A DNA stretch of 64,000 nt from Gemmatales bacterium (GTDB lineage Bacteria > Planctomycetota > Planctomycetia > Gemmatales > Gemmataceae). Below, piece after piece: positions 53,458 through 60,187 of this stretch. Under the pieces are notes generated by a model, which was not told the DNA's origin, did no database searches, and worked only from the letters and a program-made list of their open reading frames with translations. The position numbers and the translations under genes were made by a program. The number at the start of each line of letters is the position of its first letter. Position 1 is the stretch's first letter. The stretch spans positions 434,001-498,000 of the forward strand of contig BPJP01000001.1 in NCBI GenBank assembly GCA_026004675.1, given 5' to 3'.

Positions 53458-54159
53458 TCAATGTCGATTCCACGGTCGAATCGCGATCCCGCCTTTCGTC
53501 AGTGCGTGTCTCAAGGCACGAATGAAGGCGACAGCTTGCGGATTGTCCCCATGGACACAGATGGTTTGCACCCCTTTTTCGCGAATGAGCCAATCGACTT
53601 GTTGCACGGCCTGATCGACATCGTCTACGAAGGCGTCCGGCCGGGAGCGGGGCACGAGCGTCCCGTCAGGCAGGTAGCGGCGGTCAGCGAAGCCTTCGGC
53701 GACGAAGCGACACCGTCCTTCGGCCTGCTTCTGTAGCCGCGAACCGGGCAAGCCAAAGACCGCCAGATCGAACGTTTCGGCAGCACGGACCACAGGTCGG
53801 GCATAAGAGTCGTCTCGACAGGCCATGTTATAAAGAGCACCGTGCGGTTTGACGTGGCTCAGAGCGGTGCCTGCGACTTTGGCAAGTCCCGCCAACGCTC
53901 CGATCTGATAAACGCAGTCGTAGAAGATCTGTTCTTCGCTGCGTTCGATCTCGCGCCGACCGAAGTGAGTCCGGTCAGGAAAACTGGGATGTGCTCCGGC
54001 CAGGATGCCGTGCGTCGCGGCCAGTTGCAACGCCGCGAATGAAGTAGAAGCGTCCCCGGCATGAAAACCGCACGAGATATTCGCCGAGGTGATTAGCGGA
54101 ATCAACGTTGCATCGAAGGCACAGCCTTCGCCCAGATCGCAATTCAAATCGATTTGCAT
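53458..54159 (-). CDS. pxpA: LamB/YcsF-family protein, 5-oxoprolinase subunit A
   Basis: 233 residues from the ATG at 54159 (MQIDLNCDLGEG matches the family start). Other landmarks are SANISCGFHAGD, AHPSFPDRTHFGRR, SHVKPHGALYN and CVHGDNPQAVAF. PxpA forms the ATP-dependent 5-oxoprolinase together with PxpB and PxpC. Neither partner is visible here, so the gene is an orphan in this window. It is divergent from the aminotransferase gene. Confidence 0.92.
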   Translation of the reverse strand: MQIDLNCDLGEGCAFDATLIPLITSANISCGFHAGDASTSFAALQLAATHGILAGAHPSFPDRTHFGRREIERSEEQIFYDCVYQIGALAGLAKVAGTALSHVKPHGALYNMACRDDSYARPVVRAAETFDLAVFGLPGSRLQKQAEGRCRFVAEGFADRRYLPDGTLVPRSRPDAFVDDVDQAVQQVDWLIREKGVQTICVHGDNPQAVAFIRALRHALTKGGIAIRPWNRH

Positions 54160-54275
54160 AGTTGACGTGCCTCGACGGGTGCAATGTCTGTTTCGCGTTG
54201 AAATTTCCTTTGGGTGCGAGGCAATTCTCATATACTGAAATTCCGGAAGCCCGCCCCTCTGTTCGAGGATACATC

Positions 54276-55625
54276 ATGATGCGAGCCAAGTCTGCGGAGT
54301 TATTCCTTCGCAATCGCCGCTTTATAGCGGGCGGCGTAGTGTCGCTGAACCGGAAGGTGCAACCGGAGATCGCTTTCGTCCGCGGCCAGGGTGCCTATCT
54401 CTGGGATGCCGACGGCAATCGCTATATCGATTACCACGCCGGCTTTGCTCCCACGCTTTTGGGACACGCCGATCCCGACGTTGATGAAGCCGTCCTGCAG
54501 GCCATTTCCGCCGGCCAGGTCCTTACCGGAACTGGCACCACGACCTGGGAAGGTCGGCTGGCCGAGTTGCTCGTCGAATGCGTTCCCAACCTCGAGAAAG
54601 TTCAGATCACCAACACCGGCTCGGAAGCGACCTACCATGCCATTCGCCTGGCCCGTTCCTATACGGGCAAAGAACATGTCGTCGTGATGCAAGGAGGCTA
54701 CAACGGCTGGCACGATGATGTCGCCTGCAATGTGATGACGCCGCTTGAAAAGGTCGGCCCCTTCGTCTCACCCGGCGAGTACCCTTACCTGCCCTTGAGC
54801 GCTGGCGTGCCGAAGGACGTCGCCAGACGTGTTCACGTCGTCAATTTCAATGACCTCGATTCCGTCGACTGGGTATTCAGCAAGTACCCCGTGGCCTGCC
54901 TGATTACCGAACCGATTCTGCAGAACATCGGCGTGGTCCGTCCCAAGCCGGGGTATCTTGCCGGCCTGCGTCGCTTATGCGACAAGTACGGCGTCGTCCT
55001 GGTTTTTGACGAAGTCAAAACCGGTTTTCGCCATGCTCTCGGCGGCTTCCAGTCCATCGCGAATGTCAAACCCGATCTATCGGTATTCGGCAAGGCAATT
55101 GCCAACGGCTACCCGATCGGCGCGATTGGCGGCAAGGAAGAGATCATGAACCTCTTCGACGCCGCCGACGAGACCAGGCGTGTTTTGATCGCCGGTACTT
55201 ACAACGGCCATCCCGTCCCCGTGGCGGCAGCCATCGCCACGATTGAAAAACTCAAAAACCAGGAGAACACCATCTACTCCAAACTGGAAACACTCGGAAA
55301 ACGCATGGAAGACGGTTTGCTGTCCCTGTGTCGCGACCTTGGCATCACCGCCTGCGTGGGCCGACAAGGATCGGCGTTCTGCCTTTATTTCATGGACCAC
55401 CACCCAGATAACTGGCACGATCTCGCCGAACATCACGACATGGCAAAAGACCTGCAATATCGTCGGGCCTTGATCGATCGCGGTGTCTACCACTTTCCCC
55501 TGCCAACTAAACAGGGGAGCATTTCGGCCTCCCACACTCCAGACGACATCGACGAAACACTCGCCATTACGAGAGATGTCCTGCAAAGTCTGGTCGAGGC
55601 CAAAATCGCCGCTGCTTCGCCTTGA
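54276..55625 (+). CDS. Class III aminotransferase, glutamate-1-semialdehyde aminomutase-like
   Basis: 449 residues from the ATG at 54276 (GAGG upstream; TATACT at 54231-54236 may be its -10). PLP features are NTGSEATYHAIRLARSYTGK (phosphate-binding), LVFDEVKTGFRH (Asp to the pyridine N) and the Schiff-base Lys273 in FGKAIANGYPIGAIGG. Family resemblance is highest to HemL-like enzymes, yet planctomycetes have several such aminotransferases, and HPDNWHD and CLYFMDHH segments are not standard HemL. It may act on an amino-sugar or other substrate instead of in haem synthesis. Confidence 0.85.
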   Translation: MMRAKSAELFLRNRRFIAGGVVSLNRKVQPEIAFVRGQGAYLWDADGNRYIDYHAGFAPTLLGHADPDVDEAVLQAISAGQVLTGTGTTTWEGRLAELLVECVPNLEKVQITNTGSEATYHAIRLARSYTGKEHVVVMQGGYNGWHDDVACNVMTPLEKVGPFVSPGEYPYLPLSAGVPKDVARRVHVVNFNDLDSVDWVFSKYPVACLITEPILQNIGVVRPKPGYLAGLRRLCDKYGVVLVFDEVKTGFRHALGGFQSIANVKPDLSVFGKAIANGYPIGAIGGKEEIMNLFDAADETRRVLIAGTYNGHPVPVAAAIATIEKLKNQENTIYSKLETLGKRMEDGLLSLCRDLGITACVGRQGSAFCLYFMDHHPDNWHDLAEHHDMAKDLQYRRALIDRGVYHFPLPTKQGSISASHTPDDIDETLAITRDVLQSLVEAKIAAASP

Positions 55626-55735
55626 ACCCGACGGTTTTTACTCTTGGACAAGATAGTGGCACGGCGACAAAATCAGGCACGACGCGTGACACTGTGAGTC
55701 TATTTGTCGAACAAACCACACCGAGCGGAGAATAC

Positions 55736-56470
55736 ATGTCAGCGATCGAGGTTCAAGGCTTAAGCTTCACCTATCCGGGCGGTCCAAAGGCTTTGAACAA
55801 TGTTGCGTTTTCGGTTGCCGAAGGAGAAAGCGTCGGACTGGTCGGACCCAATGGCGCCGGCAAGACGACCCTGTTCTTGTGTCTCAGCGGCGTGCTGCGC
55901 GGCCAGGCGGAAACCATCGACGTCGCGGGGTTGAATCCGTTCGACAAAAAAGAGCGGCGGCAACTCCCCCGTCATTTGGGCATCGTCTTCCAGAACAGTG
56001 ACGACCAGCTTTTCAATGCGACTGTTTTCGACGACGTGGCGTTTGGTCCGCTGAATCTCGGGTTGCCTCCAGACGAAGTCCGCCGCCGTGTCGCGGAAGC
56101 CCTCAAGTGTGTCGACCTGACGGGTTTCGATGACCGTGTTCCGTTTCATCTTTCCGGTGGGGAAAAACGACGGGTAGCGCTTGCCGGCGTTTTGGCAATG
56201 AGGCCCAAAATCCTGCTGCTCGACGAACCGTCTCTCAATCTCGATCCACGCAGTCGCCGCGAGTTGATTGCCCTGGTGAACAGCTTGCCTGTTACCAAGA
56301 TCATCGCTTCTCACGATCTGGAACTCATTCGGCAAACCTGCCAGAGAACAATGGTTCTCGACGCAGGCTCGATCCAGGCGGACGGACCGACCGACGACGT
56401 TCTTGCCGATGAAGAATTGATGGAAACTCATGGGCTTGAGGTGCCTCACAGCTTGCGGCTAAAAGGATAA
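55736..56470 (+). CDS. CbiO/EcfA-type ABC transporter ATPase, orphan
   Basis: 244 residues from the ATG at 55736 (GGAG 7 bases upstream); the frame back to 55622 overlaps the previous gene. Walker A GPNGAGKTT (37-45), Q-loop FQNSDDQLFNATVFDDVAFG, signature LSGGEKRR, Walker B ILLLDEP and switch ASHD are present. FxNxDxQLF followed by VAFGPLNLGL is typical of the ATPases of energy-coupling-factor transporters for cobalt, nickel or vitamins. No membrane or substrate subunit lies next to it. It is 10 bases upstream of ybeY. Confidence 0.9.
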   Translation: MSAIEVQGLSFTYPGGPKALNNVAFSVAEGESVGLVGPNGAGKTTLFLCLSGVLRGQAETIDVAGLNPFDKKERRQLPRHLGIVFQNSDDQLFNATVFDDVAFGPLNLGLPPDEVRRRVAEALKCVDLTGFDDRVPFHLSGGEKRRVALAGVLAMRPKILLLDEPSLNLDPRSRRELIALVNSLPVTKIIASHDLELIRQTCQRTMVLDAGSIQADGPTDDVLADEELMETHGLEVPHSLRLKG

Positions 56471-56480
56471 GACCTCCAGA

Positions 56481-56924
56481 ATGATTCGCCTCGCCATTGC
56501 TGTTAACGTCAAAAACCCCAAAGTCGATCGTCGGCTCATGCGCCGCTGCGCCAGGACCGTTCTTCGCGGTGAAGGCATCACTGAGGCGGATATCAGCCTC
56601 GCTTTTGTCGACAACGAGACAATCAGACGGGTTCACGAGGAGTTTCTCCATATCGACACGCCGACCGACGTCTTGTCGTTCGATCTTGGCAAAGAAGGAA
56701 ATGTACTTACCGGCGAAATCATCGTCGGAGCCGAAGTCGCGGACGCCGAGGCGAAACGTCTGGGACACGGCGTTCAGGAGGAACTTGCCCTCTATGTGAT
56801 TCATGGCGTCTTGCATTTATGCGGCTACGATGACCGCACCAAAAGAGACGCCAAAAAGATGAGAGAAAAAGAAAAGACATATTTACGGCTGCTCGGCCTT
56901 TCGCTTATCGCACCGGATGCATAG
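56481..56924 (+). CDS. ybeY: Endoribonuclease YbeY (16S rRNA 3' end maturation)
   Basis: 147 residues. VLSFDL and LTGEIIVGAEVA precede the zinc motif HGVLHLCGYDD (His108, His112, Asp118). E. coli has a third His where this protein has Asp118; from memory, Bacteroidetes enzymes carry an Asp there too, so it is a known type of variation. It takes part in 16S rRNA processing and ribosome quality control. The start follows the ABC ATPase by 10 bases. The gene converges with the outer-membrane barrel gene. Confidence 0.93.
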   Translation: MIRLAIAVNVKNPKVDRRLMRRCARTVLRGEGITEADISLAFVDNETIRRVHEEFLHIDTPTDVLSFDLGKEGNVLTGEIIVGAEVADAEAKRLGHGVQEELALYVIHGVLHLCGYDDRTKRDAKKMREKEKTYLRLLGLSLIAPDA

Positions 56925-56967
56925 CCATTGAGACCTGGCGAAGCAGGCAGTTGCCGACGCCTTCGTC

Positions 56968-57029
56968 CTGCCGGAAGTTTCAGGCAGAACAGCAGAGACT
57001 TCGCCCGACTGGACCCGAACTTCCGGCAG
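56968..57029. repeat. 11 bp inverted repeat between convergent genes
   Basis: CTGCCGGAAGT (56968-56978) and ACTTCCGGCAG (57019-57029) are perfect reverse complements around a 40-base loop. It lies in the 135-base gap between ybeY and the barrel gene and might form an mRNA end on either strand. No T tract follows. Confidence 0.55.
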
Positions 57030-57059
57030 CACCGATCGTCTCGTCATTGTGGCCAGCTT

Positions 57060-58157
57060 TCAAAAACCCAAACGGGTGCGGAAAGCGATGCCGCTCAAGC
57101 TCAAGTCGCTCGTCCGGCGGATGAATTTTCCCTGATGCACGTCGTCGACGAAGTCGGGAACATCGACCAGATCGAACCAGTTGATGAACTCGTAGCCGAC
57201 GCTGATTTCGAGGTTGCGGTATTTCCATGCCAGGCCCATGGCCAGTTCCATGACCGGAATGATCTTTTGGAATTTTTCCCCGACGCTGGAAAGCGTAGTG
57301 ACATTGGAGTTGTTGAGCTCCTGGAAAGTGGAATCGAAATCACCGTAAAGAAGCGAACCCGCGCCACGGGCATAGAGACTGAAGCCCCAACCGAGCAGCC
57401 AGTTGCCCTCGGCACCGGCGCGGAACCCGGCTGTCTGGACTTCGAGCAAGCTGCTGACCGTATCGAAGTTGGCGTCGCCGCCGTTGTAGATGGCAATGAA
57501 GTTCTGGTCGATGCGGGCAAAACGCAGACCGCCGAACGGACGAAAGCGCATGCCCGAGGTCGGTTCGTAGCGTTTGCTGAATTCCAGATCGAACAGGTTG
57601 TAGGTAAGGCTCGTCGCCGCCGTCGCGGTCGTCACCTGTTCGACGGTGCCCGGATGCGTTTGCGTGGCGTACAACACGCCGCCCAAGGGCGCGATCTGCG
57701 TATTGCTCGAGGCGCTGTGCAGCCACGTGTAATAGAATCCAGTTTCCCAATCGTTAGCATGGCGAAAACCAAAGCCGCCACGAACGCCGCTGCGGGCCTC
57801 CCAGTCCGCTGATTCGATCGTCCCCTGAGGCCGACCGTTGTTGATCGGATCGACGATCACGAAGTCCAAATCCCGTCGGCGAGGCTTCAGGAAAAGATAA
57901 TCGACGCTCCAGAAAAAGCTGGTTTCTTTTCCTTCGTCTTCAAACGGATCGGCGTGGTGCTCGAAGATCGGCGCCTTCTCTTCGCCAGCCGCATGGAAGT
58001 CCGCCTCGTCGTGGATAATAGCCTCCTCGCCTCGCTCGTTGACCTGGCCAGTCGTGGTGTTGGACAACAACTGCTGCCGATATTGTGCCGGTGCCGACCC
58101 GATGACAACCAGCGCGCTAACGAACGCCAAACCCATGCGAATGATGCCTGCCCTCAT
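57060..58157 (-). CDS. Lpg1974/BBP7-type outer-membrane beta-barrel protein
   Basis: 365 residues; ATG at 58136 is an alternative start. Signal peptide MGLAFVSALVVIGSAPAQ, then an acidic, probably disordered stretch (about 35-75). The rest is amphipathic beta strands: FFWSVDYLFLKPRRRD, GVRGGFGFRHANDWETGFYY, MRFRPFGGLRFARID, LEISVGYEFINWFDLVD. It ends LSGIAFRTRLGF, a C-terminal Phe as expected for barrel insertion. In planctomycetes such proteins are annotated BBP7 family or Lpg1974 pore-forming outer membrane proteins. Function is presumably a pore or structural component. Confidence 0.85.
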   Translation of the reverse strand: MRAGIIRMGLAFVSALVVIGSAPAQYRQQLLSNTTTGQVNERGEEAIIHDEADFHAAGEEKAPIFEHHADPFEDEGKETSFFWSVDYLFLKPRRRDLDFVIVDPINNGRPQGTIESADWEARSGVRGGFGFRHANDWETGFYYTWLHSASSNTQIAPLGGVLYATQTHPGTVEQVTTATAATSLTYNLFDLEFSKRYEPTSGMRFRPFGGLRFARIDQNFIAIYNGGDANFDTVSSLLEVQTAGFRAGAEGNWLLGWGFSLYARGAGSLLYGDFDSTFQELNNSNVTTLSSVGEKFQKIIPVMELAMGLAWKYRNLEISVGYEFINWFDLVDVPDFVDDVHQGKFIRRTSDLSLSGIAFRTRLGF

Positions 58158-58495
58158 CCCCTTTTCCCCCTATTTTGCGATGCCCGAGCCTAGGCTACGC
58201 TCCTCATCCTTGCCGGCGCGGCAACAGCGCCGCCGACTTGGAGTTTTGTGATCGCAGTGACGTGAGAGGGAGGCCGTATAGCAGACGACGATTTGCCATG
58301 CAAGAGCAAAATCGGGTAGGACAAACAAAACATGCCTGGCAAACAAAAACCTCGCTGTCGACGATGGTCGATCAGCGAGGCCGGAACAGAGAAGAGGCCG
58401 TCGTGAATTGCGGATGCGTGCAGTTCCGCTCTCCACAACCTTTCCCAAATTTCACACAACACATCGGCAGTGTCAAGCAAAAATGTTCGCCAAAT
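58158..58495. other. Upstream region of the barrel gene and 3' region of the haem/WD40 operon
   Basis: About 340 bases without a gene. It holds a 10-base palindrome AGCCTAGGCT (58187-58196), a small hairpin CGGCGC / GCGCCG (58214-58219, 58227-58232) in the presumed leader of the barrel gene, and the strong minus-strand terminator at 58341-58380. No promoter was clearly recognised. Confidence 0.5.
58341..58380 (-). terminator. Intrinsic terminator of the DUF1501/PSD/WD40 operon (minus strand)
   Basis: CCTCGCTG-TCGAC (58350-58362) pairs with GTCGA-CAGCGAGG (58367-58371 and 58373-58380) around a GATG loop with one bulged base: 13 bp in total. On the minus strand it is followed by TTTTTGTTT. It lies 300 bases after the WD40 stop, so the mRNA has a long 3' untranslated region. 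Confidence 0.85.
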
Positions 58496-58697
58496 ACCGT
58501 TTGGTGACGGTGCTTGCTCATCCGAACCACCGTCAGTTGACGGTGATTTAGCCCGCGCTAAATGCCAATTCGCAAGCCCCGTCCGGAAAGCAGTTGGCTC
58601 GAGCTTTGCGTCGAATAGTCCAAATCACCGTCAGTTGACGGTCCACTTGTCGTGCTGACGCCGCCATCGCTTGCTGGAATCACCGTTTGATGACGGG
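58496..58697. repeat. Second, degenerate cluster of the ACCGTCAGTTGACGGT hairpin
   Basis: Four copies: 58496-58511 (ACCGTTTGGTGACGGT), 58529-58544 and 58627-58642 (both ACCGTCAGTTGACGGT) and 58682-58697 (ACCGTTTGATGACGGG). The third copy is followed by a 54 bp-unit-like tail (CGTGCTGACGCCGCCATCGC) and lies 55 bases before the fourth. A further hairpin ATTTAGC-CCGC-GCTAAAT is at 58546-58563. The fourth copy covers the last codons and touches the stop codon of the WD40 gene. The rest of the cluster is in its 3' untranslated region. Confidence 0.85.
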
Positions 58698-60143
58698 CAA
58701 TTTCGGCGGTGCGAGTGTGTGCAGCAATTGCCCCTTCTCGCCGTCGAACAGTCGGACAACGCCTTCTTCTCCGCCGGCGGCGACGAATTTGCCGTCAGCC
58801 GTCGCCGCCACGGCATAGATGTAGTCCTTGCCGATTTCAAAGGCGCGAAGCCGACGAGGTTGGATATAAGGGGTGTAGTAATTCGAGGCTTTATCGATTC
58901 TTTGTAGTTCCCAAAGGGTAACTGGTTCGGAGCCGCCGCCAACGATGATTTTGTTGCTGTTGCCAACAAAACGGACCTGGCAGGCCGGCTGTTCGCGGTC
59001 GACAGCCATGATGGTAACCTGTCCGCCGCCGCGGTTGATGCGGGTGAGTTGCTCGCCCGTTTTGAAATCCCACAGACGAACTTTCTTATCAGTGCCGGCC
59101 GAAGCAATGATCGCACCGTCGGCCTGCACGCCGACATCGACAACGTGGTGGGTGTGGCCGTCCAGTTTCTTGACCACTTTGCCAGTGGAAACATCCAGGA
59201 TTTTGACAGACATATCGGCGGACGCGGTGATCAGGAATCGATTGTCAGCGGTGAAGCACAGACCGCAAATGGTGTCACTGTGAATGCGAGGAAACGCTTT
59301 CACGCGTTGGCCGGTCGCGACGTCGAAAAAGACGAGTTCCGCATCGGCGGTCGGAATGCCGCCGCCAACAGCGAGAAACTTGCCGTCGTTCGAAAACGCC
59401 AAAGCCACGGCGCGGTCGGCAAAGCCGGTCCATTTGTGAAGAACTTTGCCAGTTTGCAAATCCCATAACAGGGCTTCCTGGAAGCTGCCGCTTGCCAGGA
59501 GTTTGCGGTCGGGGCTGATTGCCAGGGCTTCGATCAGGCCGAAGTGGGCGACGCCGAGCGGCCTTTGATTCGTATCCACGACGCTTGGATCCACGAGGCT
59601 CCGCTGAAGAGAGCCGGTCTTGTTGTCGAAAAGGTGAATCTGGTTGCCAAAAGCAGCGATCGTCCTTTCGGAGGTGAGAGCCAATGCCCGCACCAGCCGA
59701 ACCGACGAGGAAAGCGGAGTCTGTGCGATCTTGGCCTGTTGGCTTTGGGGCGGCCTGGCACCCTGATCGATCCAGAGTTTGAGCAGGGCCAACTCGGTCG
59801 GTGTCAGGGGCGGTTCGCGTTTGGGCGGCATAAAAGGCCGGGCGGTCTTGCCAGCCAATTGGACTAACAGACTTTCGGCTGACTTCCCTGGTTTGATAGC
59901 CGAACCCCGCTTGCCTCCCTTCACAATCGACGCATAAGAACTCAGGTCCAGTTCGCCTTTGGTGACGTTCGCACTATGGCAGGCGAAACATTTATTCCGC
60001 AAGATCGGCACAATGTCATCGAACAAGACCGGTTCTTTTCGCTTTAGTTGGACGACCGGAATCGGTTCGACATCGGCGGATTTCTGGCCCCAAAGCGGGG
60101 CGGCAAGAATCACCGAGAGGATCAGCGAAAAGAAGTAACGCAT
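58680..60143 (-). CDS. Secreted cytochrome c-like/WD40 repeat protein
   Basis: 487 residues from the ATG at 60143 (MRYFFSLILSVILAAPLWGQ signal peptide). A haem-binding segment ILRNKCFACHSANVTKG (CxxCH, about residues 47-63) belongs to the planctomycete-type cytochrome c domain, closed by FMPPKREPPLTPTELALLKL. From about residue 135 come WD40 repeats (LLASGSFQEALLWDLQTGKV, VKILDVSTGKVVKKLDGHTH, VRLWDFKTGEQL). The WD40 part probably forms a protein-binding propeller. The stop codon lies in a copy of the ACCGTC repeat. It is the last gene of a three-gene operon, 44 bases after the previous stop. Confidence 0.9.
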   Translation of the reverse strand: MRYFFSLILSVILAAPLWGQKSADVEPIPVVQLKRKEPVLFDDIVPILRNKCFACHSANVTKGELDLSSYASIVKGGKRGSAIKPGKSAESLLVQLAGKTARPFMPPKREPPLTPTELALLKLWIDQGARPPQSQQAKIAQTPLSSSVRLVRALALTSERTIAAFGNQIHLFDNKTGSLQRSLVDPSVVDTNQRPLGVAHFGLIEALAISPDRKLLASGSFQEALLWDLQTGKVLHKWTGFADRAVALAFSNDGKFLAVGGGIPTADAELVFFDVATGQRVKAFPRIHSDTICGLCFTADNRFLITASADMSVKILDVSTGKVVKKLDGHTHHVVDVGVQADGAIIASAGTDKKVRLWDFKTGEQLTRINRGGGQVTIMAVDREQPACQVRFVGNSNKIIVGGGSEPVTLWELQRIDKASNYYTPYIQPRRLRAFEIGKDYIYAVAATADGKFVAAGGEEGVVRLFDGEKGQLLHTLAPPKLPVIKR

Positions 60144-60187
60144 CGATCTGGCCTCCGGCAATGAAGGTCTTGCCTTGAAAATGGTGA

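Noticed and set aside
56784..56850. Loss of YbeY activity because the third zinc His is Asp
   Set aside because: Asp at this position is, from memory, seen in other bacterial YbeY proteins, so it is a tolerated ligand rather than a defect.
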